A stretch of DNA of 64,000 nucleotides from Paludibacteraceae bacterium (lineage in GTDB: Bacteria > Bacteroidota > Bacteroidia > Bacteroidales > Paludibacteraceae), in assembly GCA_017479885.1 (NCBI GenBank), contig JAFVBR010000002.1:124001-188000 (forward strand), read 5' to 3'. The stretch's first letter is position 1, and every line of letters starts with the position of its first letter. Made by a program: the position numbers and the translations under genes. This document shows positions 33,949 to 42,030 of this stretch, piece after piece. The notes under the pieces are model-generated. The model saw only the letters and a program-made list of their open reading frames with translations. It did no database searches and had not been told where the DNA came from.

Positions 33949-35244
33949 TTATTGTCTGTGTTTAGCATATCTATTTCTGAAGAGTCTGCAAATAAACAAA
34001 CAACCGTTGTACATGTCGAATGTCATAGCACTTGTTGCTATCATCATTATTGACAAATTGAAATCCACATATATGTTTACATGTGCGAATAGCATATATC
34101 CGCCCCATATCAAAACCAGCATAGATATGAATTGCAAAATACGCACAAGAGAGTTACCACCTTCCAATGCGTAATCTGTTACTACACAATTGAAGTAGGT
34201 GAACATCAGGGTGATAAGGACAGCTATCACCCACGACAACCAGAGAGGAGACTGTGAGATATATCGTCGGGCAAGAAGAGTGTCAGCACCATAGGCATGA
34301 ACCATCATACCTGCCTGCAATTCAGGCAAAGGCGTTATATAAGTATCTTTCACATCGTTCATACTTCCTACGACAACCGCCTTACCAGCTATCATATCCA
34401 TTATCTCCTTATAAATGTCAGAATGTTGAAGTGTAGTATCAAGCAGACACATAGCATCATAAGTAAAGATAGTGTCAGTTATATAGTTAATAATGACATG
34501 ATGATTTTTAGCATCTATAAAATGTTCTGCCACTGCCGCCTCAAACATAGGCAATAGAGAATCAGCATCGCACATATTGTCGGCAAGATGTTTCTGTACA
34601 GCAATCTGAGCCGGCATACTGAGCATGGTGAAATTACGATTGGAGTCGGAAATAGAGAAATCGTATCGGAAATCACGCATCACATCAGTGAAGTAATTAC
34701 CTGCCAGATTGATAACCGCAGTGGAAAAATGCCCTGCTGAATCGCAAGCAAGAGTATCATTAAAATAAGACGACATATCGGAAGAAAACGTACCATCTTC
34801 GTTGTACTTTACAATATATGGAAGTACAAGGCGAGATTTCGCGGCGCAACGTCGCATTGCCTCAATCAGTATTTCATCGTTGTTCTTTACACTTGGGAAA
34901 TAGAAATCGAGTGCAACGACAGCAGGGCGTTCTGTCTCTTTGCCACTTACAAGGACATCAAGCAACCGTGCAATTTCTATGCGTTCAGACCCTTCATAAT
35001 TCAAGCATACCACCTCTCCAGCATCACATTTGTCAATAGTCTCAACTGCGAGTCGATTGTAGAAATCGGTAATGCTAAAGTCTTCCTGTCCTCGCGCCGA
35101 GAAGACCGAAGTCAGTTCGAGGAGTTCGGGAAGACACCATAGAGTAAGCAATGCAGACACAATAGTCACTATCAGGGTTTTGAGAGTGTATCTAAAGGCA
35201 TTGCCTGACTTAACTTTTCGCCATTTTTGTGATATGATTACCAT
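33949..35244 (-). CDS. CHASE2-domain membrane protein without a cytoplasmic output domain
   Basis: 431 residues. An N-terminal membrane span (TLKTLIVTIVSALLTLWCLP) leads into a periplasmic CHASE2-type domain at about 45-335. Landmarks are RPAVVALDFYFPSVKNNDEI near the start and GKAVVVGSMNDVKDTYITPL, PELQAGMMVHAYGADTLLAR near the end. Three more spans follow (LWLSWVIAVLITLMFTYF, LVRILQFISMLVLIWGGYM, NIYVDFNLSIMMIATSAMTF). Only about 20 residues remain after the last span. CHASE2 normally sits in front of a cyclase, kinase or other effector; here none is fused, so output must go through a partner, most simply the neighbouring CHAT protein. Confidence 0.8.
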   Translation of the reverse strand: MVIISQKWRKVKSGNAFRYTLKTLIVTIVSALLTLWCLPELLELTSVFSARGQEDFSITDFYNRLAVETIDKCDAGEVVCLNYEGSERIEIARLLDVLVSGKETERPAVVALDFYFPSVKNNDEILIEAMRRCAAKSRLVLPYIVKYNEDGTFSSDMSSYFNDTLACDSAGHFSTAVINLAGNYFTDVMRDFRYDFSISDSNRNFTMLSMPAQIAVQKHLADNMCDADSLLPMFEAAVAEHFIDAKNHHVIINYITDTIFTYDAMCLLDTTLQHSDIYKEIMDMIAGKAVVVGSMNDVKDTYITPLPELQAGMMVHAYGADTLLARRYISQSPLWLSWVIAVLITLMFTYFNCVVTDYALEGGNSLVRILQFISMLVLIWGGYMLFAHVNIYVDFNLSIMMIATSAMTFDMYNGCLFICRLFRNRYAKHRQ

Positions 35245-35274
35245 ATAGGTTATATATACTCTTTGTATGACAAA

Positions 35275-36960
35275 TCACTCATATATAATAAAGCCTGCCC
35301 AGAATTTCGGTTCCCTACCTTCAAACATGATATTTTGATGTGCAAATGTATGCCGCCTTATTTCCGCCTGCGCCGTCCTCAGTGATTCCTGCAGACTTTT
35401 TCTCGTTGTGAGATATTCATGATAGAAAGTACTCATCAGCAAAGATGTTGCCTCATCATTGACATCCCACAAACTTGTCATAACAGCCTCAGCCCCTGCA
35501 TATCGGAGAGCACTCTGCATTCCCACCACGTTGTCTGCAATCACAGTTCCGAATCCGGAGCGGCAAGCTGAAAGCACAACGAGCCGTGTGTCAGGAAGAT
35601 GCATCGTGTCAACTTCGTTGGCAAGGAGCACACCATCGCACTTGGTAAAATATACGCTGTCACCGGAGAATGCACAGTTGCCATTGGCAAGCAGAATACC
35701 TGAAGCCCCAAACGGACTATCATCGTCTGTTATCCGGAAACTGAAACCATGAGTGGCTATATGAATAATGCCTATTTTCTTGCCTGACATAGCAAGGAAA
35801 CTCTTTTTATCCGCTTCTTTGCGTGTGAATTTGCTTACATAATAACCTGCATCGGTCAAAACGCGACTTACATTGTTTATCTCATGGACAGTGTTTTGCA
35901 AATCCCGCCATCTACCCTCGCCATAGAACACATTGCCATATAACGAAGCCAACTTAACAGGCGTGCGCGTATTGGAACGAAAGCGCATAGTTATAAGTCG
36001 GGCAGTGGAGAACACACGGTGCATTTGATATTGGTCAGAAATATATGTGTTAATCGACTGGGGAATCTTGCAGTACTCTATTCCCAATAGATGAAAGTCT
36101 CCTGCGGGAGAAAACCAAATTCTGTCGGTTTTTCTGAATTCAGATGCCAGATTACCCCAAATCATGTAATACATCTCATCTATTTTACTAATCATAACCT
36201 TATTGGCAACCAATGAGGTAAGTGTATCGTTCTGTACGCAAATACTATACTTGCGGGGATGATTCCATCCGGAGCGCAGTAAGGAAGATGTATAGTAACA
36301 TTTGCCATTATACTCATAAGATGCAAATTCGACAGCAACATCATTCTGAGCAAGAACCTTTTTCACGTCTTCAAATCTGACTTGCGATACGGCTTCATCA
36401 TATTTGGAAGCAGAGAAAGCACACTTCTCAATAAGGCACATATTATAAAGCATATCCTCTTGTTCCCTGCTCAGATTAGAACGATCGAGAATCGCAAACA
36501 ACACATCTGAGTAACGCCTGTGTTGCTTGAGCCATACAAGAATTTGTTCACGCGAGAAACCGCCAAATCTCTCACGAGCTGCATTGTCGAATATCAAATA
36601 CAAAGCATCTGCATACTCAAGAGCATATTTTTCTTTTCTTGTTGACAACAGGAACTGCAAATATGGCATCAGAACATCTGCACATCTGAGAGAGCCTTTT
36701 TCAAGTGACAAGGCCTTCTCTGCCGCAGGAACAAAATACTGCATCGCTTTCTTTTTACTGTAATCGGCATTTGCAGTATCGGCATAATGCTCGCCTGTCT
36801 TGCTCATTGCATACAAATATTCCATACTGTGTCTCCCGTACAGTGAAGCAGCATTACGGAGCATCTTCTCACATTCTTTAAGCGGCAGTGAGGACGAAAA
36901 GCATTGTAAGCCGGAAAGCAATACCAATAACAAGACAATGTGTCGCTTTGAAAAAATCAC
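35275..36960 (-). CDS. Exported CHAT-domain (caspase-like) protein
   Basis: 561 residues from a GTG at 36960. The N-terminal hydrophobic stretch HIVLLLVLLSGLQCFSS is a signal peptide or anchor. A helical, TPR-like region spans about 30-200. The CHAT domain fills about 280-561: RIWFSPAGDFHLLGIEYCKI, SLYGNVFYGEGRW, catalytic His404 in IIHIATHGFSF, catalytic Cys466 in LVVLSACRSGFGT, then GMQSALRYAGAEAVMTSLWD and LLMSTFYHEYL. Both residues of the dyad are present, so protease activity is possible. Its start overlaps the pyrG stop by 4 nt (GTGA), so translation is coupled to CTP synthase. The CHASE2 gene follows after 30 bp. Confidence 0.88.
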   Translation of the reverse strand: MIFSKRHIVLLLVLLSGLQCFSSSLPLKECEKMLRNAASLYGRHSMEYLYAMSKTGEHYADTANADYSKKKAMQYFVPAAEKALSLEKGSLRCADVLMPYLQFLLSTRKEKYALEYADALYLIFDNAARERFGGFSREQILVWLKQHRRYSDVLFAILDRSNLSREQEDMLYNMCLIEKCAFSASKYDEAVSQVRFEDVKKVLAQNDVAVEFASYEYNGKCYYTSSLLRSGWNHPRKYSICVQNDTLTSLVANKVMISKIDEMYYMIWGNLASEFRKTDRIWFSPAGDFHLLGIEYCKIPQSINTYISDQYQMHRVFSTARLITMRFRSNTRTPVKLASLYGNVFYGEGRWRDLQNTVHEINNVSRVLTDAGYYVSKFTRKEADKKSFLAMSGKKIGIIHIATHGFSFRITDDDSPFGASGILLANGNCAFSGDSVYFTKCDGVLLANEVDTMHLPDTRLVVLSACRSGFGTVIADNVVGMQSALRYAGAEAVMTSLWDVNDEATSLLMSTFYHEYLTTRKSLQESLRTAQAEIRRHTFAHQNIMFEGREPKFWAGFIIYE

Positions 36961-38555
36961 TTGATAGACTCAGAGATAAATCTAACAAACAACGGATGCG
37001 GGCGTAGAACTGTGGAGGAATACTCAGGATGGAACTGGACACCTATAAAGAAACGGTGAGCAGGCAGTTCGATAATCTCAACGAGGTCAGACTCCTGATT
37101 GAGACCCGAACAAACCATCCCTGCTTGCTCGAACTCGGTTCTGTACTTATTGTTGAACTCATAGCGATGACGATGACGCTCATAGATAAGCGGTTTTTGA
37201 TAAATGTCGAAAGCAAGAGTGCCGGGCTTGAGAGCACAAGGATATGCGCCCAGACGGAGTGTGCCCCCTTTGTTGAGCAAAGCCTTTTGCTCTTCCATCA
37301 TATCTACCACATTGTGAGTAGTCAGTTCGTTGAACTCAGTAGAATTGGCATCGGCATAACCGAGCACATTGCGTGCGAACTCTATCGCCATTGCCTGCAT
37401 GCCCATACAGATGCCGAGACAGGGTATATTGTTTTCGCGAGCATACCTCAAAGCTGTGAGTTTGCCCTCTACTCCGCGATTGCCGAAGCCGGGGCAGACG
37501 ATAATGCCGTGCTGCCCGCCGAGTTGCTCTGCCACATTGTCATCTGTAAGAGTATCGGAAAGTACGGTATTGAGAACCAGTTTGCGATGGTTGTATGCGG
37601 CAGCATGAGTAAGCGACTCACGGATGGACTTGTAGGCATCCTGCAGTTGCACATATTTGCCAACAAGTGTGATACGAACCACTTCGGTAGCACTCTCCAG
37701 TTTGTGAAGAAAGCAGTGCCAGTCTTTCATATCGGCTTCGGGCACCTTGGCAAGGTCGAAACCAGTTTTGCGAAGCACCACTTCATCAAGTTTCTCAGCC
37801 TGCATGTTGAGCGGTACGCGATAGATACTGCTTGCATCAACAGACTGCATAACAGAGTCGGCCTCCACATTACAGAAAAGTGCCACTTTGCGTTTCATAT
37901 CAAGCGATATTTCATGCTCTGTACGGAGAATAATAATATCAGGCTGCACACCTTCCTGCTGAAGCGCCTTGACAGAGTGCTGTGTGGGTTTGGTCTTCAA
38001 CTCTTGAGCGGCAGCAAGAAAAGGCACATAAGTAAGATGAATGCAAAGGCAATCTGTCCCTAACTCCCACTTCATTTGGCGCACACTTTCTATATAAGGC
38101 AGACTCTCAATATCTCCCACAGTACCACCTATTTCGGTAATGACAAAATCGTAGTTGTCGGAAGAGGCGATGGCTTTGATGTTACGTTTTATCTCGTCAG
38201 TGATATGCGGAATAACCTGCACAGTCTTTCCCAAAAAGTCGCCACGGCGCTCACGCTCAATCACATTCCGATAAATCCTGCCAGTGGTGATATTGTTGCA
38301 TTTGTGAAGTTCAACATTCAGGAATCGTTCGTAATGGCCCAGGTCCAAATCGCACTCATGCCCATCCACAGTCACATAGCACTCGCCATGTTCATACGGA
38401 TTCAGAGTACCGGAGTCCACATTGACGTAAGGGTCCATTTTCTGGTTAGTAACCTTAAAACCACGCGCTTGCAGCAGTTTGCCGAGCGACGCTGCCAGTA
38501 TCCCTTTTCCAAGAGAAGAAGCCACGCCACCGGTCACAAAGATAAATTTTGTCAT
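36957..38555 (-). CDS. pyrG: CTP synthase
   Basis: 532 residues. It makes CTP from UTP with ATP and glutamine. The synthetase domain begins with the P-loop region FVTGGVASSLGKGILAASLG and has KMDPYVNVDSGTLNPYEHGE and EIGGTVGDIESLPYIESVRQ. The class I glutamine amidotransferase domain has its Cys in PCLGICMGMQAMAIEFARN (about 385) and His-Glu in VQFHPEYSS. It is the first gene of the operon leading to the CHAT and CHASE2 genes. The leader is about 125 nt. The operon order is unusual because the following genes are unrelated to nucleotide metabolism. Confidence 0.97.
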   Translation of the reverse strand: MTKFIFVTGGVASSLGKGILAASLGKLLQARGFKVTNQKMDPYVNVDSGTLNPYEHGECYVTVDGHECDLDLGHYERFLNVELHKCNNITTGRIYRNVIERERRGDFLGKTVQVIPHITDEIKRNIKAIASSDNYDFVITEIGGTVGDIESLPYIESVRQMKWELGTDCLCIHLTYVPFLAAAQELKTKPTQHSVKALQQEGVQPDIIILRTEHEISLDMKRKVALFCNVEADSVMQSVDASSIYRVPLNMQAEKLDEVVLRKTGFDLAKVPEADMKDWHCFLHKLESATEVVRITLVGKYVQLQDAYKSIRESLTHAAAYNHRKLVLNTVLSDTLTDDNVAEQLGGQHGIIVCPGFGNRGVEGKLTALRYARENNIPCLGICMGMQAMAIEFARNVLGYADANSTEFNELTTHNVVDMMEEQKALLNKGGTLRLGAYPCALKPGTLAFDIYQKPLIYERHRHRYEFNNKYRTEFEQAGMVCSGLNQESDLVEIIELPAHRFFIGVQFHPEYSSTVLRPHPLFVRFISESIK

Positions 38556-38687
38556 ACGTTGGGATGTTGTGTTGCGGTACCGTTATGATATAAATCGCAC
38601 CAAGGATATATATCGCATATTTAGCAGATATAATGTTCATTATGCACGAGTGAAGGCAGACAGTACCGATTATCCGCTCACGGAGTG

Positions 38688-38718
38688 CAAAGTTAATACA
38701 AGATTCTCACATACGCAA
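38688..38718 (-). promoter_or_regulatory. Promoter of the pyrG-CHAT-CHASE2 operon
   Basis: On the minus strand TAACTTTG (38688-38695) is 20 bp from TTG (38716-38718). Two 22 bp direct repeats end 3 bp upstream of the -33 element. Confidence 0.65.
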
Positions 38719-38721
38719 GAG

Positions 38722-38765
38722 TTTTATCAGGAATAATTTTACATTTTATCAGGAATAATTTTACA
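38722..38765 (+). repeat. Two identical 22 bp direct repeats abutting the pyrG promoter
   Basis: The 22 bp unit (starting TTTTATCAGG, ending AATTTTACA) at 38722-38743 is repeated exactly at 38744-38765. The spacing of two helical turns and the position just upstream of -33 fit paired operator sites. Confidence 0.8.
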
Positions 38766-38985
38766 TATACAAAGTCTGTCTGCATGCCGAAGGCGCGTAG
38801 TGCGGCTCGAACACCCGTTGTGCGTTGCAGCCCGGAGTGCGCGGCTGTCCTGTGCGGAACACTCCGTTGTCGAGCGTGGGTCGTACCAGTGCTTTTTTGA
38901 TGATGACATTGGCGGATCGGAGGCGGACGTAAATGACGGTATTCAGTCTGATGGGAACAGATATTGCATAATAGCAAAAAAAATA
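38761..38985 (-). other. GC-rich, coding-like stretch without a start codon (possible gene remnant)
   Basis: The intergenic region between pyrG and the amidase-like gene contains about 170 bp much richer in G+C than its surroundings. On the minus strand one frame is open for 74 codons, with G or C at most third positions (for example VIYVRLRSANVIIKKALV, then TLDNGVFRTGQPRTPG). It has no ATG and no recognisable family. It may be a fragment of a foreign gene or a structured RNA. A 104-residue frame in another register overlaps it and looks less like coding sequence. Confidence 0.25.
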
Positions 38986-38994
38986 TTATCTTTG
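38964..38994 (+). promoter_or_regulatory. Promoter of the amidase-like exoprotein gene
   Basis: TTG (38964-38966), 20 bp spacer and TATCTTTG (38987-38994). The ATG at 39020 is about 20 nt past the expected transcript start. Confidence 0.7.
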
Positions 38995-39019
38995 CAAGTT
39001 GAAACAATAATTGTTAATT

Positions 39020-41959
39020 ATGAAGCACCGCGTATTATTAATCAGCATCATAGGGGTTGCAATGGGTTCATTATTTATGCAACCTGTATACGCACTTGAC
39101 AAGAAAGCGCTCGGCGACTCACTGACCGTATATGCCAACCGGTTTGCCAGAGTGGGTAAAGTGAAAGTGGAGAAAGTGCGTGTCAACCAAGACCGCGCTG
39201 ACATATACACCAACCCCACCCTCGGTTATCTGTCGCTGACACAAGAACAAATAGACACGTTCAGATTGATTGCATCAAAAGCCATCTACGGTGACCAAGG
39301 CGGCGAGTGCTACATCCACATAAAAGACGGTTACGAATTATCGGAACTGCTTGCAGAGAAACTGCGCAAAGACATTCACTATACTCTTCCGCCACAACGC
39401 CATCCGCTCGTAAGCAACAGTTCGCGACAATACAAAGCCGACCGGGGACTTGACGGATTCCACATCGCGCTATATGGCAGTCACGGACTGTATTACAACC
39501 AGAAAGACCAGCGCTGGACATTCCAGCGTGCACGACTGCTGACAACGGTAGAAGACCTGTACACAACTTCGTACACAATGACATTCCTTGTACCGATGCT
39601 GGAGAATGCCGGAGCAGTAGTGATACAGCCCAGGGAAAGGGACACCCAACTGAACGAGGTGATAGCAGATGACGAGGCAAAAGGTGCATGGCAATACGCA
39701 GACGGAGGATTCGCCATTCCTACCGAGCCGCTGACAGAAGGCGTGAACCCGTTCGCACCGGGTGGTTACTCTTACTCGAAGGCTGAGACAGAAAAGAGCA
39801 ATGTTTCGACGATGGAATATCATCCTCAAATTGAAGAGGAAGGCGACTACGCGGTGTATGTAAGTTACAAAACCCTCCCCAACAGTACCAACGCCGCGCA
39901 ATACACAGTAGTGCACAATGGTGTAAAGACCGATTACACAGTCAATCAGAAGATGAGCGGCGGTACTTGGGTATATATAGGAACATTTTTCTTCTCGACA
40001 GACAGAGAGCGCAACTACGTCAGCCTAAGCAACTACGGCAAGGGCGGAACAATGGTGAGCGCCGATGCCGTAAAGTTCGGAGGCGGAATGGGTTCTGTTG
40101 CAAGATATGCACAGCCGGAAGCAATTGACAATATTAAATCGAGTTCGGAAGAAGTGCAGAGCCTTGCACTGACTACAGATACAACGACAGTTGTTGATCT
40201 CTCCAGTGCCGAGACGTCAGGTTTTCCAAGATACATAGAAGGTGCACGCTACTGGATGCAATACAGCGGTATTCCCGACTCGGTGTACAACTATACAAAG
40301 AGCAAGAATGACTATGTGGACGACTACGCCGCACGCGGCTGCTGGATAAACTGGCTCATAGGAGGCTCCGCAGCATACCCTCAAGGCAAAGGATTGAGTA
40401 TTCCGATCCATTTAGGTCTGGCATTTCACAGTGATGCAGGACTGACAATGAACGACTCAATAGTAGGTACATTGGCCATTTATCTTGACAAGGACAACGA
40501 CAAGCAGACCGTTTATCCAACAGGCATAAGCCGCCTTGCCGCAAGGAACTACACCGACATGGTGCAGACACAGATAGTGAACGACATCAGAGCCACTTTT
40601 GCTCCTGAATGGCAACGCAGACAGCTGATGAACTCATCGTATGCAGAAGCCAGACACCCCAAGACTCCTACCATGCTGCTCGAACTGCTTTCGCATCAAA
40701 ACCCCGCCGACATGAAATACGGTCTTGACCCGCGATTCCGCTTCATTGTTTCACGCGCCATATACAAAGGCATGCTCCGCTATCTGCATGAACAATACGG
40801 AAGCAGATACGTAGTGCAACCGCTACCAGTGAGGCAGTTCGCTATCAGGCAATACGGCAGCGACTCGCTTTGTTTGAGTTGGGAAGAGACGGTGGATACA
40901 CTGGAAATAACTGCAAGACCAGACAATTATATCGTTTATACCCGCAAGGCCGGTGAAGATTGGGACAATGGCACCAAAACAGACAACAACCGATATTATT
41001 TCGTGCCGGAGAAAGATATTCAATACGATTTCCGCATAGCAGCAGCCAACCACGGAGGACAGAGTTTCCCGTCGGAGACACTGAGTGCACGTATCAGTTC
41101 AACAGACAACAAACGGATACTGATAGTGAACGGGTTCAACCGCATTTCTGCACCTGAGTATTTCCAAACCGACTCGGTATCGTTCGGTTTCACCACAGAG
41201 GCTGTGCCATACGGCAAAGAGGTCAACTTCATAGGCAGACAATACGAATACGGCTGGGCCAAGACCTGGGTGAGCGACGATGACGGCGGTTTCGGTTCAT
41301 CATTCATGGACCATGCCGACTGCTGGTATCAAGGCAATACGTTCGACTACCCCAGCCTGCACGGCAAAGCACTCGCTGCACAAGGCTACTCGTTCGTTTC
41401 CTGCTCGGCAGATGCACTGAAGAATATTCCCGAGGATATTGATGCCGTTGACCTTATACTCGGCAAGCAGAAGCAGGTAAGTATAGGCTCGGCAAAACAG
41501 ACCATCGATTTCGCCACTTTCACGCCCGACATGAGGAATATGCTGACCGAATATATAAGCAAAGGCGGTCGTTTCCTGACAAGCGGAGCTTACATAACAT
41601 CCGACCAAGCAGCAGACAAAGATTTCCTGCAGAACACACTTCACATAAAGCAAGCCAGTCGCCGCGCCACCAAATCGGGCAAAATCACCGTCCGCATTCC
41701 TCACAATGAGACCACACAAGCAGTGCTACTCACCGAGCCAAACACCCGAACGCTGCATTGCGAAGTGACCGACGGAATAGTGCCTGCGGACAAAGAGTCG
41801 ATGGCAGTGGCACGGTTCAAAGACAGTTTCATTGCTGCAGGAGTGGCTCACAGCGACAGCGAGAGCAATGCCAAGACAGTGGTATTCAGTTTCCCGCTTG
41901 AATCACTAAATAACTTTGAAGAGACCTATCTGCCTGCCATAAAATGGGTGCTGGAATAA
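39020..41959 (+). CDS. Secreted amidase-like protein with inserted golvesin/Xly domain, FnIII and C-terminal alpha/beta domain
   Basis: 979 residues from the ATG at 39020; the in-frame TTG at 39011 is not needed. A signal peptide (MKHRVLLISIIGVAMGSLFM) is followed by an Amidase_3-like fold split in two. Before the insert come FHIALYGSHGLYYNQ (His) and RARLLTTVEDLYTTSY (Glu); after it come IPIHLGLAFHSDAGLTMNDS (His) and TPTMLLELLSHQN (Glu). All four positions of a zinc-amidase site are thus occupied. The insert at about 240-350 is a golvesin/xanthan-lyase-type domain (GDYAVYVSYKTLPNSTNAAQ). A fibronectin III-like domain and a flavodoxin/GATase-like domain (KRILIVNGFNR) finish the chain. The inferred role is cell-wall or exopolymer hydrolysis in the envelope. 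Relatives are often labelled xanthan lyase. Confidence 0.7.
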   Translation: MKHRVLLISIIGVAMGSLFMQPVYALDKKALGDSLTVYANRFARVGKVKVEKVRVNQDRADIYTNPTLGYLSLTQEQIDTFRLIASKAIYGDQGGECYIHIKDGYELSELLAEKLRKDIHYTLPPQRHPLVSNSSRQYKADRGLDGFHIALYGSHGLYYNQKDQRWTFQRARLLTTVEDLYTTSYTMTFLVPMLENAGAVVIQPRERDTQLNEVIADDEAKGAWQYADGGFAIPTEPLTEGVNPFAPGGYSYSKAETEKSNVSTMEYHPQIEEEGDYAVYVSYKTLPNSTNAAQYTVVHNGVKTDYTVNQKMSGGTWVYIGTFFFSTDRERNYVSLSNYGKGGTMVSADAVKFGGGMGSVARYAQPEAIDNIKSSSEEVQSLALTTDTTTVVDLSSAETSGFPRYIEGARYWMQYSGIPDSVYNYTKSKNDYVDDYAARGCWINWLIGGSAAYPQGKGLSIPIHLGLAFHSDAGLTMNDSIVGTLAIYLDKDNDKQTVYPTGISRLAARNYTDMVQTQIVNDIRATFAPEWQRRQLMNSSYAEARHPKTPTMLLELLSHQNPADMKYGLDPRFRFIVSRAIYKGMLRYLHEQYGSRYVVQPLPVRQFAIRQYGSDSLCLSWEETVDTLEITARPDNYIVYTRKAGEDWDNGTKTDNNRYYFVPEKDIQYDFRIAAANHGGQSFPSETLSARISSTDNKRILIVNGFNRISAPEYFQTDSVSFGFTTEAVPYGKEVNFIGRQYEYGWAKTWVSDDDGGFGSSFMDHADCWYQGNTFDYPSLHGKALAAQGYSFVSCSADALKNIPEDIDAVDLILGKQKQVSIGSAKQTIDFATFTPDMRNMLTEYISKGGRFLTSGAYITSDQAADKDFLQNTLHIKQASRRATKSGKITVRIPHNETTQAVLLTEPNTRTLHCEVTDGIVPADKESMAVARFKDSFIAAGVAHSDSESNAKTVVFSFPLESLNNFEETYLPAIKWVLE

Positions 41960-42030
41960 GCACTACAATATTTGAAGATTTGAACGGAGCTATGCTCCTA
42001 TTTGAAGGGTCTGAGACCTATTTGATGATT

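Noticed and set aside
37029..38063. 344-codon open frame on the plus strand
   Set aside because: It is fully antisense to pyrG, which is certain, and resembles no protein family.
38693..39007. 104-codon open frame on the minus strand between pyrG and the amidase-like gene
   Set aside because: Its composition is rich in His, Arg and Gln without family likeness, and it crosses both the pyrG promoter and the promoter of the next gene.
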